Below are positions 43,349 to 53,322 of a stretch of 64,000 nucleotides of DNA, one piece after another. The stretch's first letter is position 1. Each line of letters begins with the position of its first letter. The stretch spans positions 806,001 to 870,000 of the forward strand of contig NZ_JAFNPF010000001.1 in assembly GCF_026535915.1 (NCBI RefSeq). The letters are read 5' to 3'. A model generated the notes under the pieces. The model saw only the letters and a list, made by a program, of their open reading frames with translations, was not told where the DNA came from and did no database searches. The stretch comes from Snodgrassella sp945267035 (lineage in GTDB: Bacteria > Pseudomonadota > Gammaproteobacteria > Burkholderiales > Neisseriaceae). The translations under genes were made by a program, and so were the position numbers.

Positions 43349-43876
43349 TTAAAGATTAGGGTGGTGAAATATAGTGCTCAATCTGTCTATGTTTTCGTTA
43401 ATACATGAATCATTTGCTTCAATAACCAAATGCGCTGTATCGCGATATAAACTATCCCGTTGCGCATAAAGTTGCTGTAACTTATTTAACGGATCTGAAA
43501 CTTGAAGTAGGGGACGGTTTTTGTCATGTTGAATGCGGGATAAGAGAATATGTGGAAGTGCATGTAAATAGACCACATAGCCATTTTTTTTTAGTTTATG
43601 CCGATTGTCTTCATGCAGAATCGTACCACCACCGGTAGCTATAATAATATTTTCTAATTGAACCAGTTCATGAATAATGGCTCTTTCTCTAGAACGAAAG
43701 CCTTCTTCACCCTCCAATTCAAAAATGGTAGGTATTGAAACACCAGTTCGCTCGCAAATAACCTGATCGCTATCATAAAAATCAAGTTGTAAGGTATTGG
43801 CAAGTTGCCTGCCTAAGGTTGTCTTACCCGCCCCCATTAAGCCAACTAAAACTAAATTACCAGATCTATTGTTCAT
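43349..43876 (-). CDS. aroK: Shikimate kinase
   Basis: Phosphorylates shikimate. The 175-residue protein has the P-loop VLVGLMGAGKTTLGRQLA near the start, FYDSDQVICERTG (the shikimate-binding Asp), EGFRSRE and TGGGTILHE. The frame extends upstream to 43921, but the conserved start just before the P-loop favours ATG 43876 (MNNRSGN) or 43885; neither has a strong ribosome-binding site. It sits upstream of aroB in one operon and behind the pilQ terminator. Confidence 0.93.
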   Translation of the reverse strand: MNNRSGNLVLVGLMGAGKTTLGRQLANTLQLDFYDSDQVICERTGVSIPTIFELEGEEGFRSRERAIIHELVQLENIIIATGGGTILHEDNRHKLKKNGYVVYLHALPHILLSRIQHDKNRPLLQVSDPLNKLQQLYAQRDSLYRDTAHLVIEANDSCINENIDRLSTIFHHPNL

Positions 43877-44172
43877 ATGTCGCATTGTAACTGAGAGTGG
43901 ATCTTTATGCATCTCTAGCAAAAAAAGCGTAGAAAATATTTCTCAATCAAATCTGATGCTGACTAATCAAATTAGAAATTATTGCAATCAAAATAAACAA
44001 TAGTTCTACAGCTTTTATTTTATATATGCCATTTTGGAAGATATCGACCTAAGCGTTTTATTCACGATTAATTCTGACTCTAACTTAAAGTAGAGCAACG
44101 GTTGAGAAGATATCATTAAACTTATAGTTTTCCAGCTTTGATGGCTTATAAGATTGAAGAAAAAATTAGCGA
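43877..44172. other. Spacer of about 295 bases between the pilQ terminator and aroK
   Basis: AT-rich DNA with no frame of note. It should carry an independent promoter for aroK–aroB on the minus strand, since the pil transcript ends at the terminator to its left-hand side of pilQ; no consensus boxes were clear to me. Confidence 0.4.
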
Positions 44173-44207
44173 AAAAAAAGCTAGTCTGGAGTCCAGGCTA
44201 GCTTTTT
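44173..44207 (-). terminator. Terminator downstream of pilQ
   Basis: A 15-pair stem AAAAAGCTAGTCTGG/CCAGGCTAGCTTTTT (one wobble position) with a short loop, followed on the minus strand by a T-run. It separates the pil operon from aroK–aroB, which in related genera lie directly behind pilQ. Confidence 0.88.
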
Positions 44208-44223
44208 AGATTGATTGAATATT

Positions 44224-46395
44224 TTAATACTGTAAAGAATAGTCGTTACCTGATTCTACGATACGAGGAGTGATGAAAACCAACAGCTCGTTACGTTGAT
44301 GAACTTTCTTCTTATATTTAAATAGATTACCAACGCCTGGAATGTCACCTAATAAAGGAACTTTGCTAGTACTATTTTCATTATTTTCGTTATAAATACC
44401 ACCAATAATTAAAGTACCGCCATTTTCAATCATGGCTTGTGTCACCACATTGCGTTTTTGCATACAGATATCGCCATTTCTTGTAATGGATGCATCTAAG
44501 TTTGTACAAGCAATAGGACGATCATTTTGTACATCCAAGGTCATGATGATGTTACCATCAGGCGTAATATGCGGTACAACTTTTAAGCCCAAAACTGCAT
44601 CTTTAAAGCTCACAGATGTACCACCGTTAGCTGCAGTCTCTTGGTAAGGTACCTCGTAACCAGATTCAATTTTCGCTTCTTTGCGATCCTGAGTTAGGAC
44701 ACGTGGTGACGAAATGATTTTACTTTTGCCTTCGGACTGAGATGCAGACAGTTCAAGTGCCAATGCCCCAGATGCGAATTCATGCACTAGTGACACGACA
44801 GAAGTCGGATTAGCCACACCAAGATTGATATTCGGGCTCATATTGAAGGCATTGCCGCCAGAAGGCTTTTGATTCAGGATTGAGCCATCGGTTGGTAACT
44901 GACCATTCCAGGTATTTTTGCCCCATTTAGAATAGCCGAACTTTGTACCTAGTTCACGTGCATAGCCATCAGTGGTTTCCACAATACGCGCTTCGATCAA
45001 CACTTGCTGAGAAGGAACATCCGTTTGTGCAATAAGTTTTTCAAATTTTTTAATGACTTGTTCAACATCGGTAATAATTAAGGTATTGGTACCTGGATCG
45101 GTCAAAGCGCTACCACGAGAGGATAAAATGGTTCTATCCGATCCCGTGCTATTACTACCTTGACTTAAGTTGAGAATTTTCTCGAAATCATCTACTTTAC
45201 GATATTTTAATTTAAAACTTCGAGTAATGAGTACGCCTTTATATTGATTTTCTTGCTGAATACTTTCAATATTATTCTGTTCGGCTTGTGTAACAATGTT
45301 AATCACATTGCCATTACGCTTCATATAAAGATTTCTGGATTCTAATACCAAGTCCAAAGCTTGATCCCAAGGTACATCTTTTAAAGATATCGTCATTTTC
45401 CCATTGACAGCATCACTGGCTACAATATTTGTGCCAGACTCTTTCGCCAAAATCTGTAAAATGGTGCGGACGTCAATATCTTGAAAGTCTAAAGATATTT
45501 TTCTGCCTTTAAAAGATTTGTTATTGGCTTGTAACGCTTGACTGGATTGGTCGATTTTATTATCGACTTTGATTACTAAGCTATTACCTTGTTTGAGTTG
45601 GTTATAATCCCAACTGCCCCGCATTTGCATACTTATTTCAGTATCGTTGCCAATTCGGCGTAATCTAACCGATTGAACTGGCGTGCTAAAATCTGCAACA
45701 TCTAGATTGCGCTGTTGTTCTGCTTTAAGCGGTATATTTTTAAATGTTAGTGTCAGACTACCTGGTTTTCGTTTGATGGTGGGTTCTACTCCACCAGATA
45801 TGCCGGTTATTGAAATTAAACCACTGGCATTGGCGCCTTTTTTGAAATCTATATTGACTGAAGATGAATCTGTTGACACGATTCCATTGCCATTTGTATA
45901 TGAACCATTATAGTTTTCGTTGTTAACAACAATGTTATTAGCTGGAGCATACGGAGACGGTACTGATGGTAAAGCGTTTTGTGGGTATTCGGATGTATTT
46001 TTAGTTTTTGCTGGCACTGACTGTTGTACATATATCCAAACTTCATTACCTTTAATTCGAGCATTGTATTGACCTGGCTGATTTAGAGATAGTAGAAGTC
46101 GAGTCCGATCCCCTGTTTGTCCTGCTTCAATTTGTTTAATCAGCTTATCGTCAAATTTAAGTAAATTTTGTGGCAGAGATACGCCGGTTTTAGCGAAATC
46201 CAGGGCAATGCGAGCTGGGCTCTCGGTCGTAAAACCGCGTGGTAATGCAACATCCTCATCAAACTGAATTTTAATTAAACGCTGTTGGTTAGGTAATGAG
46301 CCAAGGTTAATGGCTGTAATATTACCCGCCCAAATATTCTGACTCATCAGCCCTAGGCTTAATGTAGATAATAGAGATATGGTTTTGATTTTCAT
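44224..46395 (-). CDS. pilQ: Type IV pilus secretin PilQ
   Basis: Forms the outer-membrane pore for the pilus. The 723-residue protein has a signal peptide (cleaved near QNIWA-GN, residues 23-24), two AMIN domains (about 30-115 and 190-280), a secretin N-terminal/STN region (ISLDFQDIDVRTILQILAKE), N1 domains, and a C-terminal secretin core with VLIEARIVETTDGYARELG and VPLLGDIPGVGNLFKYKKK. The small basic repeats of some Neisseria PilQ proteins are absent. It is the last gene of pilMNOPQ. Confidence 0.96.
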   Translation of the reverse strand: MKIKTISLLSTLSLGLMSQNIWAGNITAINLGSLPNQQRLIKIQFDEDVALPRGFTTESPARIALDFAKTGVSLPQNLLKFDDKLIKQIEAGQTGDRTRLLLSLNQPGQYNARIKGNEVWIYVQQSVPAKTKNTSEYPQNALPSVPSPYAPANNIVVNNENYNGSYTNGNGIVSTDSSSVNIDFKKGANASGLISITGISGGVEPTIKRKPGSLTLTFKNIPLKAEQQRNLDVADFSTPVQSVRLRRIGNDTEISMQMRGSWDYNQLKQGNSLVIKVDNKIDQSSQALQANNKSFKGRKISLDFQDIDVRTILQILAKESGTNIVASDAVNGKMTISLKDVPWDQALDLVLESRNLYMKRNGNVINIVTQAEQNNIESIQQENQYKGVLITRSFKLKYRKVDDFEKILNLSQGSNSTGSDRTILSSRGSALTDPGTNTLIITDVEQVIKKFEKLIAQTDVPSQQVLIEARIVETTDGYARELGTKFGYSKWGKNTWNGQLPTDGSILNQKPSGGNAFNMSPNINLGVANPTSVVSLVHEFASGALALELSASQSEGKSKIISSPRVLTQDRKEAKIESGYEVPYQETAANGGTSVSFKDAVLGLKVVPHITPDGNIIMTLDVQNDRPIACTNLDASITRNGDICMQKRNVVTQAMIENGGTLIIGGIYNENNENSTSKVPLLGDIPGVGNLFKYKKKVHQRNELLVFITPRIVESGNDYSLQY

Positions 46396-46461
46396 GTTAA
46401 TACCTTATGATTTAAAGCTTAAATATATTTTTGGGATTTGCCGATATAAACCACATTAAGC

Positions 46462-46965
46462 CTAGTTAGCTTGTAACGGCAAACTATTTTTTCTGTCAAT
46501 CCATCTTCCAGTGGCATCTTCAATTGATTCATTAAGAATAATCTCATCGCTGGTGATGGCGATAATACGACCATAATCTTGCCCGAGATAATTACCGATT
46601 TTAACGGTATAGACATGACCATTTGCTTCAATAAAGGCTGATGGTGATCTATCTTTACTATTGATCATGCCTACGTAACGAAGTTTTTCTAGTGGTAATT
46701 CTTCCAAAACTTCTTTGGGTCTGTTTGTATCAGGCGCATCGGTGCTCTGTATTCCTGCTTTCAGTCTAGCTGGATCAAACATATTGTACCGAGGTTGAGG
46801 TGGAGGAGTATATGATGGTTGCAGATTCAGCTTTGTGTATTGAGGTTTAGCCAAATTTGTTTTCGCTTGTTGGCTCGTCTCATTCATCCAGTTTTGCAAG
46901 TCTTCATTTGTTTCAGAACAGGCGCCTACTGTAAAAAGACAAGCCCATAATAGGTATTTGTTCAT
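46462..46965 (-). CDS. pilP: Type IV pilus lipoprotein PilP
   Basis: A 167-residue lipoprotein linking the inner-membrane PilNO complex to PilQ. It has a signal peptide with lipobox VGAC (Cys 16), a disordered proline-rich linker (LQPSYTPPPQPRY), and a C-terminal HR/beta domain (VEANGHVYTVKIGNYLGQDY-like part near 110-130). It lies between pilO and pilQ with short gaps. Confidence 0.94.
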   Translation of the reverse strand: MNKYLLWACLFTVGACSETNEDLQNWMNETSQQAKTNLAKPQYTKLNLQPSYTPPPQPRYNMFDPARLKAGIQSTDAPDTNRPKEVLEELPLEKLRYVGMINSKDRSPSAFIEANGHVYTVKIGNYLGQDYGRIIAITSDEIILNESIEDATGRWIDRKNSLPLQAN

Positions 46966-47025
46966 AATTAATCCATGGTTTTAAGTAGTAAATTTAGATG
47001 TCGGTTAATTCGATGTTTACTACTT

Positions 47026-47661
47026 TTATTTTTTTGCAGATTGCCCTTGAATTTCATTGTCGTTTAAGGCTTTATAAGTATTCGCTACTGCGACAAGGGT
47101 AAATTTGTCATCTTTTCCATTTCGATTCAAAACAATGGAGTTAATGGTAACAATGCGTGATAATTTTCCAATATCTCGGACAAACTGTGTAATCTGATTA
47201 TAATCGCCAGTTATGGTGATATTGTAGGGTAAAGTTTCTATGACTTGTTGCCCTTGACCATCAGCAGAATTGGTATGAATAGCGGGTGCAGGTGTAATGC
47301 TTTCCATTGCCAGCCCATTTTTACTGGCACATTCATGCAATTCTTGTAAAAGATTCGGAATTTCGGCTGTGGTTGGCAGTTGTTTTAATAGTACTTGAAA
47401 TAATCCATTGATCTGATCCAGTTCAGCTTTTAATTTATCCAAATTAGCAGCTTTTGCACTTTTATCAACATAACTTTCTTTCAGAGTTTCCTCTTCTTGT
47501 TTCAATTGATTAATTCTTTCGCTAGAATCACTATAGATAAAAAGATAGGCTAAAATCACGATGACTACAATAATGACTGCACCCATTCCTAACTGGACGA
47601 GACGACTTTGATAAGGCAGATTTTTAAAATCTATCGCTTTAATATTAATGTTTTTGGCCAT
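47026..47661 (-). CDS. pilO: Type IV pilus inner-membrane protein PilO
   Basis: A 211-residue bitopic protein: a short cytosolic N-terminus, one membrane helix (AVIIVVIVILAYLFIYS), a coiled coil (INQLKQEEETLKESYVDK) and a periplasmic ferredoxin-like domain (PYNITITGDYNQITQFVRD). The ATG at 47676 overlaps the pilN stop as TAATG, but ATG 47661 has GGAG nine bases ahead and gives the usual MAKN-type start. It pairs with PilN. Confidence 0.93.
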   Translation of the reverse strand: MAKNINIKAIDFKNLPYQSRLVQLGMGAVIIVVIVILAYLFIYSDSSERINQLKQEEETLKESYVDKSAKAANLDKLKAELDQINGLFQVLLKQLPTTAEIPNLLQELHECASKNGLAMESITPAPAIHTNSADGQGQQVIETLPYNITITGDYNQITQFVRDIGKLSRIVTINSIVLNRNGKDDKFTLVAVANTYKALNDNEIQGQSAKK

Positions 47662-47675
47662 GTTGCGCTGCTCCA

Positions 47676-48368
47676 TTAATTAGACGCTGCTGTTGTTGGT
47701 GCACTAGCTGGTATTTCACCGCTAGCTGATAAAGTCTCACTTGAAGCTACCTGAACATCTTGATTGTTATTAGCTGAGTTTGAGTTGATATCAGCAGCTT
47801 GTTCTTGCTGTAAAGCTTCAAGTTGACCAGGGTTATTATTCAATTCAACTTTTAAAGTGAACTCTTGCAGATTATTAACCCGTTTCATGTTAAGTAATTG
47901 TGGTGTACCAAATAGTCTACCTGGAAGGGCTGACATGAAATTTGCGATACGAGTTTCGCTATAAGCTCTGCCCGTAATGATATAGGTAGACGGATTTTGT
48001 GCTGCAATGCTGGTTATATACAAACCTAATGGGGTGAGTGTGTTTAGTGTGTCCAGGATATAAGCAGCTTCAAAACGTCTGTTAGATAATTCTTCAACCT
48101 TCTTTTGTCGAGCAATAAAATTATCACGTTGTTGATTAAGCATAGCGATCTGATCAATTTCATCATTCAGTTTTTTGATACCATCTTGAAGATCTTGTAC
48201 TCGTTGTTGTTGGCTACTAATCATGGTATCAATCACAAAATAGCCGAAGCTGGCTAAACCGATGCCTATCAATGCAGCTGCTAGCATAATGGTTTGAAAC
48301 TGTTTCTTCTTTTTAGCCAGCAAAGCTTCACGATATGGAAGTAAATTTATTTTAATCAATGGCAGCAT
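47676..48368 (-). CDS. pilN: Type IV pilus inner-membrane protein PilN
   Basis: A 230-residue bitopic protein: the N-terminal INLLPYRE motif that binds PilM, one membrane helix (IMLAAALIGIGLASFGYFV), a coiled coil and a periplasmic alpha/beta domain. The C-terminus ends in a low-complexity Asn/Ser/Ala-rich tail (about 190-230), longer than usual. It starts one base after the pilM stop. Confidence 0.94.
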   Translation of the reverse strand: MLPLIKINLLPYREALLAKKKKQFQTIMLAAALIGIGLASFGYFVIDTMISSQQQRVQDLQDGIKKLNDEIDQIAMLNQQRDNFIARQKKVEELSNRRFEAAYILDTLNTLTPLGLYITSIAAQNPSTYIITGRAYSETRIANFMSALPGRLFGTPQLLNMKRVNNLQEFTLKVELNNNPGQLEALQQEQAADINSNSANNNQDVQVASSETLSASGEIPASAPTTAASN

Positions 48369-48369
48369 T

Positions 48370-49458
48370 TTATAATCCTTGTACGGCTAATCCAAAAGCA
48401 ACGGTTAATAATCCGCATTGTTGGTGTAATTTTCCATCATCAATTCTGTTGTCATTCTGTGCTATGAGCACTGGATTGAGAAATTGGGTAGAAATATTGG
48501 TTTGCTGTTTTACTTCTCTTGCAAAATCATTGGCATGATTATCTTCAAAACCAAATACCATGATTTCTTCTATATCGTTTTCCTGACTGGCTGATGTGAA
48601 ATAGAACTGTAAAACCCTTTGTATTTCTTGCGTAAACTGTTGTTTAAATGGCTCAATGACTGTTTTGTCATAGTCTTCAGGTTTTGAATTTCTAAACAAT
48701 ACATCCCATGCTTCATCGTCTGTAAGCTGATAATTGCGTCTTATTGACTGGATTAAGTGCTCATAACCAATACTCATTTCCTGTTTATACAACATAACAC
48801 TATTACGCATTATAATGGCCTGAGTTCCATTTAAATCAATGTTAAACACCGCGACACATTGATCAGCTAATTGAGGTTGTTCCGCGTTAATGAAGCCAAT
48901 TGCTGCATTCATGATGGCAATTAAATCAACGTCCATTTGCGTAGGTGTGATATCTGCATCTGCAAACACATCCATGATCAGGTTAACATCTTCGCGTTTG
49001 GCGCTGACCAGCATGACCTGTTCAATACCTTCAGCATTGGTCATGATGTTTTGGTAATCATAGCTGGCTTCATCCAGAGATTCATATTGACTTAATTCCA
49101 TCATGACTTGTTCTTCTTCGGTATACTCCAGATCTGGGTCATGTGAAATAACTTGGATGTTGGTTAACTTTTGTGGAATGGAGACGATAATATTTTTACA
49201 ATTACTTTGCAGTCGATCTTTTGCTTGTTGTAAATGAGCAACAAATTCATTATGATCTTCGATACTACCGTTATCGATAATATTTTTAGGTAAAGGCACA
49301 ATAACGTATTTTTCGAGATAAAATTGATTTAAACTGCGAGCACTCAATAACACCATATTGATACTTTTGTCAGTGAAATTGATACCAAGAGATTGCCTCG
49401 AAGAAGCTGTTACCACCTTCTTATTCTTTGAATTTTGTTTAAATTTTTTCACTTTCAT
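48370..49458 (-). CDS. pilM: Type IV pilus assembly protein PilM
   Basis: A 362-residue cytosolic actin-like protein that binds the N-terminus of PilN. It has GINFTDKSINMVLLSA near the start, PTQMDVDLIAIMNA, VFNIDLNGTQAIIMRNSV (nucleotide-site strand) and a terminal CGLLTVAFGLAVQ. The N-terminal ~20 residues are Lys/Asn/Ser rich. It is divergent from ponA across about 140 bases that must hold both promoters. Confidence 0.94.
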   Translation of the reverse strand: MKVKKFKQNSKNKKVVTASSRQSLGINFTDKSINMVLLSARSLNQFYLEKYVIVPLPKNIIDNGSIEDHNEFVAHLQQAKDRLQSNCKNIIVSIPQKLTNIQVISHDPDLEYTEEEQVMMELSQYESLDEASYDYQNIMTNAEGIEQVMLVSAKREDVNLIMDVFADADITPTQMDVDLIAIMNAAIGFINAEQPQLADQCVAVFNIDLNGTQAIIMRNSVMLYKQEMSIGYEHLIQSIRRNYQLTDDEAWDVLFRNSKPEDYDKTVIEPFKQQFTQEIQRVLQFYFTSASQENDIEEIMVFGFEDNHANDFAREVKQQTNISTQFLNPVLIAQNDNRIDDGKLHQQCGLLTVAFGLAVQGL

Positions 49459-49597
49459 GAAAGGACTTTCTGTCTTGTAATTAATTAAGTGATACTAACT
49501 GTTCAAGGATTAAAGGTTGCATTTCTAACACAATTAGATACAAAGTTTACTTTATTTTTAATATATTTCGCAGCCATTAAATGAAATTTAATTAACT

Positions 49598-51970
49598 ATG
49601 ATTAAAAAAATACTACTTTCTGCTATCGGTTTGTTTGTTGGTCTAGGACTTTTTGCTATAGGTCTGGTGGCCATTGCTGTATTTGTAACTTATCCGAAGC
49701 TACCTTCGTTGGAAGCAGTTACGCATTATCAGCCTAAAATGCCCATGGAAATTTATTCTTCAGACGGCAAACTTTTGGGTCAATTTGGTGAAGAACGGCG
49801 GGCGTTCACCAAGATTGAGGATTTTCCTCAGGTTCTTAAAGATGCAGTTGTTGCAGCTGAAGATAAGCGGTTTTATGAACACGGTGGTGTTGATGTGATT
49901 GGTATTGCCCGTGCATTAATCATGAATATGACCGGAGGTGTGCAGTCTGGTGCCAGTACAATTACGCAACAGGTAGCCAGAAATTTCTATCTGACTAATG
50001 AACGTACTTACACACGTAAATTTAACGAAGCACTACTTGCCTATAAAATTGAGCAGCATTTAACTAAAGATCAAATTCTAGAACTGTATTTTAATCAGAT
50101 TTATCTTGGTCAACGATCTTATGGTTTCACTGCTGCAGCACAAGTATATTTCAATAAACCGGTGCAAAATTTGGATTTGGCTGAAGCCACAATCTTAGCC
50201 GGATTGCCAAAAGCGCCTTCTACTTTTAATCCTATTGTTAATCCGAAAAGAGCCAAACTACGTCAGCGCTATATTCTTAATAATATGGTGGAACTGGGTA
50301 AGATTACTCAGGCACAGGCTGATGCGGCTTTCAATGAACCTTTGCATTATCAACATTATCAACAACCCATAAATCAAAATGCGTTGTATGTTGCAGAAAT
50401 GGTTCGTCAGCAAATGATTGAGAAGTATGGGGATGCGGCCTACACCCAAGGTTTCCGCGTATATACAACTGTTGATTCTCAGGAACAAGCTGTCGCGACT
50501 CAGGCTTTGAGAAAAGTTTTGGCCAATTATGATAGAGGCTCTGCTTATCGTGGCGCAGAGGGTTTTTTTGATTTAAGTAAAATTCCTGAAGATAGTCGGG
50601 TTGAAGAGATTGAGCAATTTTTGGTTTACAGATCGCCTGTAGATGGGATGGTACCGGCAGTGGTAACGGCGATTAATTCCAATTCGATTGCGGTATATAT
50701 CGGTGGAATTGGCGAGGTGAAGATAACTGGAAATAGCTTTAATTGGATAAAACGCGCAATCAATAATCAGTCTATGGGCGAAAATGCGCTTAAGGTGGGA
50801 TCTGTGGTACATGTTCGCGGAGATGGTAAAAACTACCGCGTTGTACAGCAGCCTGAATTACAAGGTGCCTTAGTGGCTATAGATGCGCAAAGCGGAGCGG
50901 TAAAAGCTTTAGTTGGTGGATATGATTTTAATCGCCGTAAGTTCAATCGAGCTACTCAAGCAAAACGTCAGCCTGGATCATCATTCAAACCCTTTATTTA
51001 TTCAGCCGGGATCTCTAAAGGGTTTACTATGTCAACGATGGTCAATGATGCCCCAATTTCAATACCGGGGATGGGGCCTGGAGGTCGGGCTTGGACGCCT
51101 AAAAACTCTGACGGTCGCTATGCAGGTTTTATCACTTTAAGACAAGCATTGACGGCATCTAAAAATATGGTCTCTATCAGGGTATTGATGGCTGTAGGTG
51201 TTGATTACGCTAAGCAATATGTTCAAAGATTTGGATTTAAGGCTGATCAAATTCCAGCAAGTTTATCTATGGCTTTAGGAAGTGGAGAAGTCACTCCCAT
51301 GCAAATGGCAGAGGGATATGCAGTTTTTGCTAATGGTGGTTATAAAGTATCTAATTATGTGATTGATAAGATTTACGATAGTAATAATAATTTGCGTGCA
51401 CAAATGCAACCTTTGGTTGCCAAGAAAAATGCACCTTTGGCGATTGATCCGCGCAATGCTTTTGTTTTGTATCACATGATGATGGATGTGGTGAATTTCG
51501 GTACTGCACGCCAAGCCAGTTCTCTAGGTAGAAGTGACATCGCGGGTAAAACCGGAACCACTAATAACAATAAAGATGCCTGGTTTGTTGGTTTTAATCC
51601 TAATTTAGTTACCGCTGTTTATATTGGCTTTGATCGTCCGCGCAGTATGGGACGTTCTGCTTTCGGTGGTACGATAGCGCTGCCAGTATGGCTTGAATAT
51701 ATGCGTTATGCTCTTAAAGGTCAGCCAAATGTTAAGATGCCAGTTCCGGCAGGAATGGTTCAACGAGGTCGAGATTATTACCTTAATGAGTTCCAATCTA
51801 CTAATCCTGATTTACCTCTGGATAATCGTGCAGATGGTCCCGTGAATGGTGGTGGAAGTGAGGATGATGGAGGTAGTGATAACCCTGACGATGGTTCAAC
51901 CGATCTAGTATCACCGACACCATCTCCTGCACAGCCAGGGCAAAATGCTCCGCTGGACTCTTTGTTCTAG
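49598..51970 (+). CDS. ponA: Penicillin-binding protein 1A (class A PBP)
   Basis: Polymerises and cross-links peptidoglycan. The 790-residue protein has an N-terminal membrane anchor (about 5-30), the glycosyltransferase domain with AAEDKRFYEHGGVD (catalytic Glu 88) and GASTITQQVARNFYL, and a transpeptidase with PGSSFKPFIYS (Ser-x-x-Lys), SKNMVS (SxN) and GKTGTTNNNKDAW (KTG). The C-terminal 40 residues are low-complexity Gly/Asp/Ser/Pro. It is divergent from pilM, as in Neisseria. Confidence 0.96.
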   Translation: MIKKILLSAIGLFVGLGLFAIGLVAIAVFVTYPKLPSLEAVTHYQPKMPMEIYSSDGKLLGQFGEERRAFTKIEDFPQVLKDAVVAAEDKRFYEHGGVDVIGIARALIMNMTGGVQSGASTITQQVARNFYLTNERTYTRKFNEALLAYKIEQHLTKDQILELYFNQIYLGQRSYGFTAAAQVYFNKPVQNLDLAEATILAGLPKAPSTFNPIVNPKRAKLRQRYILNNMVELGKITQAQADAAFNEPLHYQHYQQPINQNALYVAEMVRQQMIEKYGDAAYTQGFRVYTTVDSQEQAVATQALRKVLANYDRGSAYRGAEGFFDLSKIPEDSRVEEIEQFLVYRSPVDGMVPAVVTAINSNSIAVYIGGIGEVKITGNSFNWIKRAINNQSMGENALKVGSVVHVRGDGKNYRVVQQPELQGALVAIDAQSGAVKALVGGYDFNRRKFNRATQAKRQPGSSFKPFIYSAGISKGFTMSTMVNDAPISIPGMGPGGRAWTPKNSDGRYAGFITLRQALTASKNMVSIRVLMAVGVDYAKQYVQRFGFKADQIPASLSMALGSGEVTPMQMAEGYAVFANGGYKVSNYVIDKIYDSNNNLRAQMQPLVAKKNAPLAIDPRNAFVLYHMMMDVVNFGTARQASSLGRSDIAGKTGTTNNNKDAWFVGFNPNLVTAVYIGFDRPRSMGRSAFGGTIALPVWLEYMRYALKGQPNVKMPVPAGMVQRGRDYYLNEFQSTNPDLPLDNRADGPVNGGGSEDDGGSDNPDDGSTDLVSPTPSPAQPGQNAPLDSLF

Positions 51971-51995
51971 TTTTTTGAGGCTTTTTGATTATGTA

Positions 51996-52029
51996 ACAGG
52001 TAATCTGAAAGAGATTACCTGTTTTTTTT
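51996..52029 (+). terminator. Terminator downstream of ponA
   Basis: A nine-base stem AGGTAATCT/AGATTACCT (51998-52006 and 52012-52020) extended by ACA/TGT, followed by eight Ts, about 26 bases after the ponA stop. Confidence 0.9.
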
Positions 52030-52222
52030 ATCTATGAGGTCATTATTCCAGTTTTATTTGATAGCCGTTGCTAGGTGTTGATTGTCAGGATTCTGATGCA
52101 GGTATATTTTAAGGATAAGATTTTATCGGCTTCAATGGAGTCAATTGAGAATAACTTTTCGGGAAGAGTTGCGATCTACTGATTGAATTTTAAGTAAGTT
52201 TAAATTGAGATTTTGTGGTTTT

Positions 52223-52301
52223 AAATTGATCAATTTTGTTATTCATAATCTGTTTATTTATAGCAGATATTATTTAATTTTTTGGTTAAATTGATCAATA
52301 T
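52223..52301. promoter_or_regulatory. Twin palindromes upstream of ppk2
   Basis: Two near-identical palindromes, AAATTGATCAATTT (52223-52236) and AAATTGATCAATAT (52288-52301), have centres 65 bases apart, about six helical turns. They are in the AT-rich leader of ppk2, 85-165 bases ahead of its start. They could bind a dimeric regulator; FNR boxes share TTGAT…ATCAA halves but with a four-base gap that is absent here. Inferred only. Confidence 0.35.
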
Positions 52302-52386
52302 TATGCTTTAATATTAAAGTATATTGTGATTAAATATTAATAATTTAAAAATAATTTAAATGTATTTTGAGGTGGGAGGATTGAAA

Positions 52387-53322
52387 ATGAGTGAGCATGC
52401 TATTCCATTATCTCAGCAAGTTGAGATAGATTCAGGATCAACAAATTCATCGTTGCCAGTGTTTGAAAATAGTGTGCTTAAATACTCTGGAAAACGAATT
52501 AGTGATGAAGATTCCTGCTACGCACCTTTACCAGAAAGTTATCCTTATCGAACACGAATGCGGCGCACGACTTATGAAAAAGAAAAGGCGAAATTGCAAA
52601 TAGAGCTTTTAAAGGTGCAGAGTTGGGTTAAGGAATGCGGGCAAAAGATTGTTGCTTTGTTTGAGGGCAGGGATGCTGCAGGAAAGGGAGGAACGATTAA
52701 ACGTTTTATGGAACATTTGAATCCTCGTGGTGCCAGAGTGGTTGCTTTGGAAAAACCTTCTGAAATTGAGCGAGGACAATGGTATTTTCAACGTTATATT
52801 GAGCGTTTACCTACAAATGGGGAAATCGTTTTTTTTGATCGTTCCTGGTATAACCGTGCAGGTGTTGAAAGGGTTATGGGATTTTGTCAGCCACATGAGT
52901 ATCTGCAATTCATGCGTCAAACACCTGAGTTGGAAAGAATGCTGGTAAATAGTGGCATACATTTGTTCAAATTTTGGTTTTCGGTATCGCGGGATGAGCA
53001 GCTACGGCGATTTATTTCCCGTCGAGATGATCCGTTAAAGCATTGGAAGTTGTCACCAGTAGATATACAATCTTTGGATCGTTGGGACGATTATACTGCC
53101 GCTAAAAATGATATGTTTTTTCATACTCATACCGGCGACGCGCCATGGACTGTGATTAAATCTGATGATAAAAAGAGAGCAAGAATTAATTGTATACGTC
53201 ATTTTCTATCCCAATTGGATTATCCAAATAAGGATATTAAAGCGATTGGAACGGTGGATAATTTGATTGTGTTACAACCCCAAACTCAATTCAAGATTTC
53301 TACTGATACTCATATTGGTTAA
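52387..53322 (+). CDS. ppk2: Polyphosphate kinase 2 (class I)
   Basis: Transfers phosphate between polyphosphate and nucleoside diphosphates, favouring GTP or ATP formation. The 311-residue protein has FEGRDAAGKGGTIKRF (Walker A), LNPRGARVVALEKP, RSWYNRAGVERVMGFC (Walker B region) and FWFSVSRDEQLRRF with later RRDDPLKHWKLSPVD. I chose ATG 52387 because GGGAGG lies seven bases ahead; an upstream ATG at 52360 would overlap this site. It links to ppx and spoT in the window by function. Confidence 0.93.
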   Translation: MSEHAIPLSQQVEIDSGSTNSSLPVFENSVLKYSGKRISDEDSCYAPLPESYPYRTRMRRTTYEKEKAKLQIELLKVQSWVKECGQKIVALFEGRDAAGKGGTIKRFMEHLNPRGARVVALEKPSEIERGQWYFQRYIERLPTNGEIVFFDRSWYNRAGVERVMGFCQPHEYLQFMRQTPELERMLVNSGIHLFKFWFSVSRDEQLRRFISRRDDPLKHWKLSPVDIQSLDRWDDYTAAKNDMFFHTHTGDAPWTVIKSDDKKRARINCIRHFLSQLDYPNKDIKAIGTVDNLIVLQPQTQFKISTDTHIG

